Notes: generated by a model not told the origin, from the sequence alone. A stretch of DNA of 11,441 nt from Endozoicomonadaceae bacterium (GCA_015163815.1 JAAOIJ010000005.1:1-11441), one strand, 5' to 3'; positions 1 through 7,768 are shown, counted from the stretch's first letter. Numbers and translations are program-made.

Positions 1-224
1 CAAAACAATTAGGAATGGAGGCTATGATTACAAAACGTTCTAACACTAAAAAACCTGCTATTCATTTTAAAAAAAATATTTATAAATCAAGGCATATTGT
101 TGAAAATTCATTTGTTAGATTAAAACATTTTAGAAGTATTTCAACTCGTTTTGATAAGCTAGCTAGGCATTTTAAAGCGATGATTTATATTGCGTGTGCT
201 ATTATTTGGGTGAATTCAGAATGA
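1..224 (+). CDS. IS5-family DDE transposase, C-terminal part (5' end outside window)
   Basis: The reading frame is open from the first bases of the window (codons start at position 3) to TGA at 222-224, so this is a partial gene. The apparent ATG at 15 is internal. The peptide carries the IS4/IS5-type Y(2)R(3)E(6)K signature in YKSRHIVENSFVRLK, whose glutamate (codon 102-104) is the third catalytic residue of the DDE triad. It is followed by the family-typical stretch FDKLARHFKAMIYIACAIIW. The enzyme cuts and joins the ends of its own element. The first two catalytic aspartates would lie upstream of the window, so activity cannot be judged. No frameshift or stop is seen in the visible part. 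Confidence 0.9.
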   Translation, partial: KQLGMEAMITKRSNTKKPAIHFKKNIYKSRHIVENSFVRLKHFRSISTRFDKLARHFKAMIYIACAIIWVNSE

Positions 225-233
225 GGACACGCC
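1..233 (+). mobile_element. IS5-family insertion sequence, right-hand (3') end
   Basis: This is the 3' part of an IS5-family element whose left part lies outside the window. It holds the transposase C-terminus and, after the stop codon, the element's end GAGGACACGCC. The base that follows begins CTAG (234-237), which fits the YTAR-type target preference of part of the IS5 family. The outer end is placed at 233 because the second copy at the other end of the window shares sequence up to the equivalent base and then diverges. The element inserted into the 3' part of the leftward pseudogene that follows. The left end and its target duplicate are not visible, so the target site is inferred. Confidence 0.8.
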
Positions 234-1188
234 CTAGATGAAATAAAAGATGAGAGTGTGAATTTGAACAGCGAGTGACATCATAAGTTGAAAAACCATT
301 CCTAGCAAAAAGCAGTGCAAACGCGTCATTTTCTGTTAATTTTGTATTTCCAGCATTTACAGGAAAGCTTGCATTGCGATCATCAGTAAAAGTCATGATA
401 TTGAATGGAAGCATTCCATTGCCAAACATTGCCTTTTTAACATCACTCATTTCAGTTGAAGGTTCATAAAATTCAATAGTAGGCGTTTATGTTGTATGAT
501 ATAAATGCGTACGAGGTTGGTCTTCAGGTTCTGTTTGAGATGATTCTTCACTGCGAAAAAGCTCCAGGAAAGCCGATTCGATCTATTGTTTCAGTCATGT
601 TTTTTATCATCTTAGAACCAAGGACACCTCCAGTCATGCTAACTGAAAAATAAAAGACGGCTTTAACAGGAGCAGGTATACTATGCCCTGCTTTTTTCTC
701 AACTTCTTCTGTAAGCATATCATTTCCACCGTATCCTACCTGTGAATCTAAAATACTCTCGATAGAGCTTGCAAAATGAGAAGCTCCTGCAACAGCGATA
801 CCTGCATCCATACTTGTCAGTAAGGAAATAGGTGTTTGATAGTTTGTTGGGATTTTTTGAGGTAGAACAGTGCTCGCAATACAATGGAGTGCAATTTTCC
901 CCTGCCACTGCTGCTTCAATGCTGGTCGTTACAGCAGCTAAGCCTAAATCAATAGATAAAGCCGCTTGTCTATTCAAAGATATTATTTGATCAAAAACCC
1001 AGTTCCTTCAATCTTGATTGACAATGTCTGGATTTTTAATCATAGGGCTGGCAGCTTGATCTAAAGATGCTTTCATAAAAGAACTGGTATTATAAAACGG
1101 CTTGCACTTGAAATGGATTGAGTAGAGAGTAAAGTAAAGCCTATAATACATAATCTGAAATATGCATATTGAAATATTTTTTATACAT
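234..1188 (-). pseudogene. Decayed gene for a secreted protein of unknown function, truncated by the IS
   Basis: Several overlapping minus-strand reading fragments join into one broken gene of about 318 codons. A start ATG at 1188-1186 gives MYKK. Adding one base to the A6 tract at 1177-1182 restores a signal peptide (FRLCIIGFTLLSTQSISSA). The frame shifts again near 1080-1090 into MKASLDQAASPMIKNPD and meets TGA at 1010-1008, then continues RNWVFDQIISLNRQAAL. Another shift lies in the G4A4 run near 895-902, leading to KIALHCIASTVLPQ and a Gly/Ala/Ser-rich stretch. A further shift near 555-580 and a TAA at 489-487 precede the last open part (MSDVKKAMFGNGMLPFN). The 3' end is cut off by the IS at 233. 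I do not recognise the family. The pattern shows an exported protein whose gene is inactive, with several lesions in homopolymers. Sequencing error could explain one of them but hardly all. Confidence 0.7.
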
Positions 1189-1390
1189 ATTTTATCTTTT
1201 ATTTTGTTTTTTAATATTTATTGATAACCGTGAGTTGATTTGAAAAAAATGAATATAAAGTGCCTCTTGTGTATTTGCTGATGACTTATTTTCCGCTAAC
1301 AATATTGCAATATTTCATAAATATTTGCATGATCTGTTATACGAAAAATAAGCATTAAGCCTTTATAAAAAGATAGAAATAATCCTATTT
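1189..1390. other. AT-rich spacer with palindromes
   Basis: This spacer lies between the dead secreted-protein gene and the live one upstream. It holds the perfect 14-base palindrome AATATTGCAATATT (1301-1314). Beside it is a 7-base inverted repeat, AATATTT and AAATATT around a 3-base loop. Either could act in termination of the gene ending at 1391, but neither has the GC-rich stem of a strong terminator. No coding sequence is apparent. Confidence 0.4.
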
Positions 1391-2809
1391 TTATTCAATA
1401 TGTATGATGTTTTCTGTTAAGTAAGTGTTTGTTATATATTTTTTTTCAATACATTTTGAGACCATTTTTGTAAAGTCAAATTTAAATAATCCACATAGCC
1501 TATTTCTAATATCTTCTTCTTTTCCTTTGATTAAAAATAATTTTTCAAAATAAAATGCAAAAATGTGGTAGTGCTTCTGATGAAAAGCGCAATATAGTCC
1601 GAAAGGAGAGTCAGGAAAGATAGGTAAAAATAGCTCTATGGCTTGTTGATAGTTCAAAATAGGATCAGTATCTGTCTGAAAAATAAAAGGTTTTAAAAAC
1701 TCATAGATTGCTGAAACCATACAGAGATCACCTTTTGAACAAGCAACTTGCAAACCAGATAAATTGCGTTCTATGTTATTTTTAGCCTGCGAGACTGAGA
1801 ATAAGTCTAGTATCATTTCTGCTTTTTCCTGAGGGTTTATTGATGCTAATCTAGGAGAACTTATCATATTTATGAATTGAGCGAGGACATTGTGAACAGT
1901 TTTTGTATAACCATATGATATCGCTTGATACAGGCTTGATTCAAGATTAAGGTGCTGTAAAAGGTTAACTATATCTTCTATTTTTATCCATTCTTGGAAG
2001 TCAATCGGTATATTTTTTGCATAACCATAATGCCCATTTTTAATTAGACTGCTTAGCATTTTTAAGTTTTTATCTGAATCGATAGTTACAGTGACCCTGT
2101 CTTCTATATCGTCGTTCTCTACAAATACCTTGTCGCTGTTTTCTTTGTGAATCTCGACTTTTTCTAAGCTTAATAAAGCAATGTTGCTAGGTTCAGTTAG
2201 CTTTGATTTTAAATGTAAAAAATCTAAGATAGGTTGCCATGCACTCTCATTCTTTTGTGCCAGAATCTCTATATTATCCTGTGTTGTTGTTTGTTTTATT
2301 GTGCATTGTCTATATTGAAAAGGAGTTTCTGGATTATAAGATTTTATCCATCCATCGTTCTGTGTTCTCTGCATGACAATAGCGCATGTGGTTTTCGGTA
2401 AAAAAAGGAAATAGTAATATGTTTTATTTTCTTCTCCTGCTTCAAAAACAGATTGAAGCAGTGATTTAAATTTAGAATTATCTGTGTAATAAGCTCTTTG
2501 GCTAATATGGGTGATATCCTGATTATCTACCGGGTACTCTCTCATTAGAGGAAGAAATTTTTCTGCCTCTGTTATATCCTGATAATTTTCTAGCTTATTT
2601 TTTTTGTGTGTTGTTAAAAAATAATGCGATAAATGCTTTGATTCTATAGTCAATTCTCTATTTGATGATAACTGAACTTGAAGCTCTTCATTCAATCGAA
2701 TTGATTCCATGTGTATTTTTGTAAGCTTATTTGGGTCAGCAAGTGAGAATAGTGTAAATGACAGATAAAACAGAGAGATACATGCTTGAATTTTTAACGT
2801 AATGTTCAT
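1391..2809 (-). CDS. Secreted protein of unknown function with ankyrin-like helical segments
   Basis: An intact 472-residue protein that I cannot assign to a family. The frame is open back to a TTG at 2857, but ATG at 2809 is chosen because it puts a clean signal peptide at the N-terminus. That peptide has a short polar start with Lys6, a hydrophobic core (CISLFYLSFTLF) and a likely signal peptidase I site SLA|D after residue 24. No lipobox or further membrane segment is seen, so a periplasmic or exported product is likely. The middle is polar and rich in Lys, Gln, Asn and Thr. Three C-terminal stretches look like degenerate ankyrin helix pairs: about 289-315 (SSLYQAISYGYTKTVHNVLA), 352-373 (GLQVACSKGDLCMVSAIYEF) and 401-424 (SPFGLYCAFHQKHYHIFAFY). 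Secreted repeat proteins of this size are common among host-interaction factors of intracellular gammaproteobacteria; that role is inference. It stands alone, with its own promoter candidate. Confidence 0.75.
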   Translation of the reverse strand: MNITLKIQACISLFYLSFTLFSLADPNKLTKIHMESIRLNEELQVQLSSNRELTIESKHLSHYFLTTHKKNKLENYQDITEAEKFLPLMREYPVDNQDITHISQRAYYTDNSKFKSLLQSVFEAGEENKTYYYFLFLPKTTCAIVMQRTQNDGWIKSYNPETPFQYRQCTIKQTTTQDNIEILAQKNESAWQPILDFLHLKSKLTEPSNIALLSLEKVEIHKENSDKVFVENDDIEDRVTVTIDSDKNLKMLSSLIKNGHYGYAKNIPIDFQEWIKIEDIVNLLQHLNLESSLYQAISYGYTKTVHNVLAQFINMISSPRLASINPQEKAEMILDLFSVSQAKNNIERNLSGLQVACSKGDLCMVSAIYEFLKPFIFQTDTDPILNYQQAIELFLPIFPDSPFGLYCAFHQKHYHIFAFYFEKLFLIKGKEEDIRNRLCGLFKFDFTKMVSKCIEKKYITNTYLTENIIHIE

Positions 2810-2931
2810 ATCGATAAAGCCTAAGTTGGAATGGGTGAGGAGGTATGTCTGTATCAATAATATAAAATCGACATTGACATATATGCATATTTATAATAAG
2901 GATTAAATTATATTTTTCACTAAATAAAAGT

Positions 2932-2959
2932 ATTATACCGAATAAGTAGAAAATGAAAA
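2932..2959 (-). promoter_or_regulatory. Candidate sigma70 promoter of the secreted-protein gene
   Basis: On the minus strand a perfect -10 hexamer TATAAT (2937-2932) follows TTTTCA (2959-2954, 4 of 6 matches to the -35 consensus) with a 16-base spacer. It would start transcription roughly 115 bases before the ATG at 2809. The surrounding DNA is so AT-rich that chance matches are common. Confidence 0.4.
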
Positions 2960-2994
2960 CCTTATGCTACCATATTTTTTTAATGCATTGGATT

Positions 2995-3010
2995 GCATAG
3001 CATAGCATGC
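2995..3010. repeat. Short tandem GCATA repeat
   Basis: GCATAGCATAGCATGC is three copies of a GCAT(A) unit, in the spacer upstream of the secreted-protein gene and close to the inverted pair ATGCATT and ATTGCAT just before it. Function is unknown; it may be a slippage-prone microsatellite. Confidence 0.4.
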
Positions 3011-3220
3011 GTCGTTTTTAATGAATATAATTGCCTGCATGAATCATATTGTATGAGCATATGATACGTTCAGGTTAAAGGTTCACTGTATGATTAAAGA
3101 TTGAATGTTTGCTTTTTTAAGTGTGAAGTTCAACAGGAAGGCGTTTTCTATAGCCACAAAAATAAGATAGCTGCTAATCATTCGTCTCACTTCTTTATAT
3201 CAGAAAAAAAAGAGCATAAC

Positions 3221-3427
3221 ATGGTTGATCAACACGTGACTGCAGAAGAAAGATCTCAAATTGAGATCTTATTATCACAGCAGGATACTATTAATGCCAT
3301 AAGAATAAGACTGCAAAGATCTCCTGTGGCGATTTCAAGAGATATGTTTCGTCCTACTAAAGGAAAAAGATAGTGTTATCAACAAGGTCCTCAATTAGCA
3401 AAATAAAAGCGATGAAAAGCAAGTAGA
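3221..3427 (+). pseudogene. IS30-family transposase remnant, N-terminal helix-turn-helix part only
   Basis: From ATG 3221 the peptide reads HVTAEERSQIEILLSQQD, then RIRLQRSPVAISRDMFRPTK. This is the typical N-terminal DNA-binding domain of IS30-family transposases, in which LTxEER(x)QIExLL precedes a helix-turn-helix ending in RSPSTISRE. An in-frame TAG stops it at 3371. Reading through that stop still gives family-like sequence (CYQQGPQLAK, then KR and KASR), with further stops TAA at 3404 and TGA at 3413. This shows decay in place rather than a natural small protein. The catalytic DDE core is absent. The frame is also open upstream to TTG 3101, but that part does not resemble the family; a purine-rich stretch ahead of ATG 3221 is compatible with a ribosome binding site. 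Confidence 0.75.
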
Positions 3428-3757
3428 TAACTTGACAATATGATCGTTAGTTATGATGGAATATATTGATATTGTTGATTTATGATATAGTTAAACAATA
3501 TTTTTCATTCAAAATCTGATCTTATCTTTTCGGCTGCAATAGGCAGCATAAGCGATAAATGTATTGTATATTATTAATACAATCTTAAACCGTATCAGTT
3601 TTAGTTATTTTTCAGCGGGAAGCGATAGTTATCAGTTTTTTTTGATATCAATGTAATGATATATGAAGCCTTTATTTGGTTTTAAATCTTATCTCTATCC
3701 TGAATAGATATCATCATGGATATTCAAATATGAATTTGATATTTTTTGTGTGCAGCT
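3428..3757. other. AT-rich non-coding stretch
   Basis: I see no credible gene here on either strand. The stretch between the IS30 remnant and the putA end is rich in GATATC and ATGATAT motifs. Around 3717-3747 a weak AT-rich hairpin (CAAAT and ATTTG arms, extended by ATAT across a one-base bulge) is followed by T6, which could be a poor rightward terminator. It may be the eroded remainder of the IS30 element or of the DNA it landed in. Confidence 0.4.
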
Positions 3758-3826
3758 AAATATGAATCACTCTTGTTTTTTGTCTTGTTGAGTGACCGAA
3801 ATACATGACATGAATAATTCATATTT
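3758..3826. terminator. Inverted-repeat structure behind putA, possible terminator
   Basis: AAATATGAAT (3758-3767) and its exact reverse complement ATTCATATTT (3817-3826) form a 10-base stem. Inside it TCACTC (3767-3772) and GAGTGA (3790-3795) form a second stem around a T-rich loop. The structure begins 17 bases after the putA stop codon on the minus strand. Another direct copy of AAATATGAAT sits at 3726-3735. Position suggests 3' end formation for putA, but there is no GC-rich stem or clear U-run, so factor-independent termination is uncertain. Confidence 0.4.
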
Positions 3827-3842
3827 GGCTGTTTTAAGAGAT

Positions 3843-6800
3843 TTAATTTTTTTTATGTATACTTTGAAACGATTGATTCGCCATTAACGATATATTGCCT
3901 CCAATAGCTGTTGTGTTAATAGAGTAATGTTTTTCATGAATATATCGATAGAGTGTATGAGGACCTCCTGCTTTGGGTCCTGTTCCAGATAAATTCATGC
4001 CACCAAAGGGTTGAACGCCAACAATGGCACCAATTTGATTGCGATTAACATAAATATTGCCAGCTTTAATCTGTTGTGTAATGTCTTGAATAAAAGCTTC
4101 ATTTCTTGAATGAATTGAAAAAGTTAAACCAAAATTTGTTGAATTAATATCTGTAATGACTTGCTTTATATTTTCTTTTCTAAAACGAATAAGATGTAAA
4201 ATAGGGCCAAAATGTTCACTTTTTAAACGAGAAATATGATCTATTTCAATGACAGTAGGTTGAATGAAATAGCCTGTTGTTTTTTGGTCTGAGAAAGGTG
4301 TTTGTGAAAGAATATGGCTGATTTTTTTGATATTATGGATATGTTGCTTTAAGGCAGTTAATGCCTGTTGATCAATGACAGGGCCAATATCTGTTTCGCG
4401 ATTTTTTGGGTCACCAACAACAAGTTCTTGCATCGCTCCAGTTAAAGATTGAATCATATGATCTGCAACATCTTCTTGTATAAATAAGACACGTAACGCT
4501 GAGCAACGTTGCCCGCAACTAGAAAAAGAAGAACGTATAATATCTTGAATGACTTGTTCAGGGAGTGCTGTTGAGTCAACAATCATTGCATTTTGTCCGC
4601 CCGTTTCAGCTATAAAAGGAATGATTGTGCCTGAACGCTTTGCTAATATTTTATTGATGATTTTTGCAGTGTGCGTGGAGCCTGTAAAAGAAACTCCTGA
4701 GAGACGATCATCTGGTAATATTTGCTGACCAATTTCCTCTCCAGACCCAGGTAGTAATTGTAAGGCATAACTGGGAATACCTGCTTCCCAAGCTAGTTCA
4801 ATTGCGCGCGTGGCGATTAATCCAGTTTGTTCAGCAGGTTTTGCAATGACTGTATTGCCTGTGATTAAAGCAGCAGTAATTTGACCTAAGAAAATTGCCA
4901 GAGGAAAATTCCAAGGACTAATGCATAAAAATACACCACGACCTTGCACGTATAACGTGTTTTTTTCCCCTGTAGGTCCAGGTAATTGGATCGGTTTAGA
5001 AAATAAATTGAAGGCTTGTACAGTATAATATCTGCAAAAATCGATTGCTTCTCTAATTTCATCGATTGCATCTTGCATCGTTTTTCCTGCTTCACGCTGG
5101 CATAATGCAATGAGTTCGTTTCGGTTTTTTTCTAATAAATCAGCTAGTTGATTGATATGTTTTGCTCGAATAGTTAAATCAACTTGATTCCAAATCATAA
5201 ACCCTTGATGTGCAGCTTGTAAAGCTGATTCAATTTGATGGGTATAACTCCACTGACAATAACCCACAACATCTGTTATATTAGCAGGGTTGTATACGGA
5301 ATTAGACGTGTGTTCGTGATTGTCGAGTTGTTCATGAAGCATCGGTCGGCCAACCCATTCTTTCTTCCTGAAGGTGCAAAGCGCTTCTTGTATATTTTGC
5401 CAATGATGATCAATGGCAATATTGATGCCAGTTGAATTTTTACGATCAATAAATAAGGCTTCAGGTAAAGGAATAGCCGGTTCCATTGTGAGATCTATTT
5501 TTTGTATGGGGTGCTCTGCTAATACATGAGGGGCAATATGCAAATCTGAAATTTGATTTACAAAAGAACTGTTTGCTCCATTCTCTAGTAATCGCCTGAC
5601 TAAATAAGGTAATAATTCTTTATGATAACCGACAGGTGCATAAATTCTGAGTTGTTTTTTTTCTTTATCAGATAAAAGTTGATGTAAAATTTCTCCCATG
5701 CCATGTAATCTTTGTAATTCAAAAGTACTGTCAGGAGAGCTCATTGCTAAGATGGAGACTAAAGTAACAGGATTATGAGAAGCAATTTGTGGAAAAATAT
5801 AAGGATTGATGTCTGGTTGTAACATAAATCGAGCACACGTTAAATAATGTAAATCAACGTAATCTTTATTTCTAAATACAGAATAATTTTTTTCCCCTAA
5901 TTCTTGAGATTTTTTGATTTCTGTATCCCAGTAAGCCCCTTTGACTAATCGTACGGCAATGGTGATATTATATGTTTTACCTAAAGTATAAATCCATAAT
6001 AAAATAGCTAAAGCACGTTTTGAATAGGCTTGTACTGCTAATCCAAGGCCATTCCAACCTTGACACAGAGGATGTTTTAAGCAGTTTTCAAATATTTTCA
6101 AAGATAATTCTAAACGATCAGATTCTTCAGCGTCAATGGTCAGGTGAGTATGATTCAAGCGTGCAATTTGAATGAGATCAAGTAAGCTATTCGTTAATTC
6201 TTGAATAATACGTGTTGATTGACTCGGTTCATAACGAGGATGTAAAGCAGACAGTTTAATAGAAATACTGGCTGGGTTTGATATAGATTTGTTTTGATTA
6301 TATTGGCCTATTTTTTGAATAGCATGAGCATATTGAGCTTGATATCGTGCTGCATCAGAGGCGGTAATCGCAGCTTCTCCTAGCATGTCAAAAGAATACG
6401 TATAGTTTTTCTCAAAATATGGTTTAGCATTTTCAAGGGCAGTTTCAATCGTTTGGCCTAGAACAAAATGATTGCCTAGTATTTTCATGGCATGCGTGAT
6501 GGCTTTACGAATAACAGGCTCACTGAGTCGACTGGTTAATTGATTTAATAAACCATTGGATTTGTGAGGTGTCAATGAGGTTAATAATTTATTGCTTATT
6601 AACAAACCCCAAGTTGCAGCATTGACAAGAAAAGAATCACTTTTTTGTAAATGTTTTGACCAATCTGTTCTAGATAAGCAATCTTTAATTAAAGCATCGA
6701 TTGTAGCTATATCAGGAATACGAATTAATGATTCTGCTAAACACATGAGCAGAATGCCTTCTTCAGTATTGAGGCTATATTGTTGCATTAAAGCATCGAT

Positions 6801-7034
6801 TAATGTTAAGCCTTGATTTTTATTGCGAACATCTTGAATCAATTGACTAGCTTTTTGATTAATTTCTTGAATGTTTTGAGCTAGATTCGGTAATTTCTCA
6901 TGGACTTCAATCAGTTCTTGAATATATTTTTTTTCATCTACATCATAAGTCTGGCGAATGAGTGAAAAAAGTTTTTCAGGAGATTGATTGAAATAATAAG
7001 ATTGTTGAATAAAAATATCTTGAACATTAAACAT
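3843..7034 (-). CDS. putA: Bifunctional proline dehydrogenase / P5C dehydrogenase PutA
   Basis: Oxidises proline to glutamate in two steps: FAD-dependent proline dehydrogenase passes electrons to the membrane quinone pool, then NAD-dependent glutamate-semialdehyde dehydrogenase acts. At 1063 residues it matches the short PutA class and lacks the N-terminal ribbon-helix-helix repressor domain of the roughly 1320-residue enteric form. The N-terminal helical arm runs to about residue 200. The proline dehydrogenase barrel shows YSFDMLGEAA (213-222), SIKLSALHPRYE (258-269), VRLVKGAYWD (361-370) and YLVRRLLENGAN (477-488). The aldehyde dehydrogenase half shows SPWNF (706-710), FTGST (783-787), general-base Glu810 in AETGGQN, nucleophile Cys844 in GQRCSALRVL, and PFGGMNLSGTGPKAGG. 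The C-terminus TTAIGGNISLMA is family-typical. All key residues are present and no lesion is seen. ATG 7034 is the first start and fits the family; its ribosome binding site is weak. It stands alone, with no adjacent putP transporter. Confidence 0.97.
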   Translation of the reverse strand: MFNVQDIFIQQSYYFNQSPEKLFSLIRQTYDVDEKKYIQELIEVHEKLPNLAQNIQEINQKASQLIQDVRNKNQGLTLIDALMQQYSLNTEEGILLMCLAESLIRIPDIATIDALIKDCLSRTDWSKHLQKSDSFLVNAATWGLLISNKLLTSLTPHKSNGLLNQLTSRLSEPVIRKAITHAMKILGNHFVLGQTIETALENAKPYFEKNYTYSFDMLGEAAITASDAARYQAQYAHAIQKIGQYNQNKSISNPASISIKLSALHPRYEPSQSTRIIQELTNSLLDLIQIARLNHTHLTIDAEESDRLELSLKIFENCLKHPLCQGWNGLGLAVQAYSKRALAILLWIYTLGKTYNITIAVRLVKGAYWDTEIKKSQELGEKNYSVFRNKDYVDLHYLTCARFMLQPDINPYIFPQIASHNPVTLVSILAMSSPDSTFELQRLHGMGEILHQLLSDKEKKQLRIYAPVGYHKELLPYLVRRLLENGANSSFVNQISDLHIAPHVLAEHPIQKIDLTMEPAIPLPEALFIDRKNSTGINIAIDHHWQNIQEALCTFRKKEWVGRPMLHEQLDNHEHTSNSVYNPANITDVVGYCQWSYTHQIESALQAAHQGFMIWNQVDLTIRAKHINQLADLLEKNRNELIALCQREAGKTMQDAIDEIREAIDFCRYYTVQAFNLFSKPIQLPGPTGEKNTLYVQGRGVFLCISPWNFPLAIFLGQITAALITGNTVIAKPAEQTGLIATRAIELAWEAGIPSYALQLLPGSGEEIGQQILPDDRLSGVSFTGSTHTAKIINKILAKRSGTIIPFIAETGGQNAMIVDSTALPEQVIQDIIRSSFSSCGQRCSALRVLFIQEDVADHMIQSLTGAMQELVVGDPKNRETDIGPVIDQQALTALKQHIHNIKKISHILSQTPFSDQKTTGYFIQPTVIEIDHISRLKSEHFGPILHLIRFRKENIKQVITDINSTNFGLTFSIHSRNEAFIQDITQQIKAGNIYVNRNQIGAIVGVQPFGGMNLSGTGPKAGGPHTLYRYIHEKHYSINTTAIGGNISLMANQSFQSIHKKN

Positions 7035-7090
7035 ACTGGCAAAGCCTGCTGAGTGAATGATCGAAAGTTGTTTTATTGTCTATTATCTTT

Positions 7091-7120
7091 AGTATAAGTC
7101 TTATATTTATAAGTTTCTAA
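7091..7120 (-). promoter_or_regulatory. Candidate putA promoter with embedded palindrome
   Basis: On the minus strand TTAGAA (7120-7115) and TATACT (7096-7091) are spaced by 18 bases, about 57 bases before the putA ATG. The spacer holds a perfect 6-2-6 inverted repeat, CTTATAAATATAAG (7100-7113), placed where a repressor could block RNA polymerase. Because this PutA lacks its own DNA-binding domain, a separate regulator binding there is plausible but unproven. Confidence 0.35.
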
Positions 7121-7429
7121 TTTGTTCAGTTAAAATTAATGATCATTTTTTTTCAAGATTCATTACATTTTTTGATGCGCTTATTTTTATTGTTTTGTAA
7201 AGAATCATGAGACATTTTTTTGATTTTAATGAGCAAATAATCGATAATGAAGTATATAAACTACTGTAAAAACATTGAGATAGGATGTACTTTGATGTTA
7301 AGGTCACTCAAATAATGGTCTTTTGCATCGTCAAGTCGAACATTATTCATGATATTATGAGGGGTTATATGAAACAATGGATATCAAGATTTGCGTGATG
7401 TACAGCCTGGATGTTTTCTGGTTGTCAGA
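7121..7429. other. Spacer between tRNA-Arg and putA
   Basis: About 310 AT-rich bases in which I see no convincing gene. A minimal rightward frame at 7369-7398 (ATG to TGA, 9 residues) follows a GGGG run but is too short to support. No clear terminator follows the tRNA on the minus strand. Confidence 0.4.
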
Positions 7430-7505
7430 TGGTGTCCTCACGAGGACTCGAACCTCGATTAATGGCTTAGGAGGCCACCGTTCTATCCTGTTGAACTATG
7501 AGGAC
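7430..7505 (-). tRNA. tRNA-Arg, anticodon CCU (decodes AGG)
   Basis: Read on the minus strand, this 76-base sequence folds into a complete cloverleaf. The acceptor stem is GTCCTCA with TGAGGAC. The D arm has a GTTC/GAAC stem. The anticodon stem is GTGGC with GCCAT, around the loop CTCCTAA with anticodon CCT at 7471-7469. A 4-base variable loop follows, then the T arm CGAGG-TTCGAGT-CCTCG. Discriminator A is followed by an encoded CCA (7432-7430). It reads the rare arginine codon AGG. It has its own promoter candidate upstream and stands between purB and putA as a single tRNA gene. No integrated element or duplicated tRNA 3' end is seen beside it. Confidence 0.95.
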
Positions 7506-7548
7506 TGAAAGAGTATCGATGTTAATCGACAGGTTGCTTGCTAACTGT

Positions 7549-7576
7549 ATTTGAAGTTTAGCCAGTAGGTTGTCAA
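7549..7576 (-). promoter_or_regulatory. Candidate promoter of tRNA-Arg
   Basis: The minus strand carries a perfect -35 hexamer TTGACA (7576-7571) and, 16 bases on, TCAAAT (7554-7549, 4 of 6 matches to the -10 consensus). This is about 45 bases before the mature tRNA 5' end. Placement and strand suit a dedicated tRNA promoter with a short 5' leader. Confidence 0.5.
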
Positions 7577-7660
7577 CATTATGTTACATCTATGATAGGA
7601 TATCAAATATTATTTTTTTGTATCAAACAGATTGTGATGTCAAGGCTGGCCTCACTGACA

Positions 7661-7685
7661 CCTTGATGCATAGAACGCATCAAGG
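7661..7685 (-). terminator. Stem-loops downstream of purB, possible 3' end structure
   Basis: CCTTGATGC (7661-7669) and GCATCAAGG (7677-7685) form a perfect 9-base stem with a 7-base loop, about 85 bases after the purB stop. A second, smaller hairpin lies nearer purB (ATCTTT 7706-7711 with AAAGAT 7723-7728). Another TCAAGG at 7640-7645 could compete for the CCTTGA arm. No U-run follows the stem on the minus strand, so this is a candidate terminator or RNA-stabilising structure rather than a classical intrinsic terminator. Confidence 0.4.
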
Positions 7686-7768
7686 GTATGCTTCTGTGAA
7701 GGATGATCTTTCGGCTGCTATCAAAGATGATCAGTATTGTTGGATTATCATTCAATCAAATCAGCGGG

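Noticed and set aside
3101..3220. N-terminal extension of the IS30 fragment from TTG 3101
   Set aside because: The extra 40 residues do not resemble IS30 transposases, whose start fits ATG 3221 followed by the conserved TAEER block.
4886..5110. Open frames inside putA in other frames (also 5235-5435 and 6592-6816)
   Set aside because: They lie entirely within the clearly coding putA frame, lack family motifs and ribosome binding sites, and are shadows.
7369..7398. A tiny rightward frame (9 residues) after a GGGG run, as a leader peptide
   Set aside because: Nothing is encoded downstream on that strand and the length is far below what sequence alone can support.
7430..7505. tRNA-Arg as an integration site for a genomic island
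   Set aside because: No integrase gene and no second copy of the tRNA 3' end is visible in the window, and conserved genes lie on both sides.
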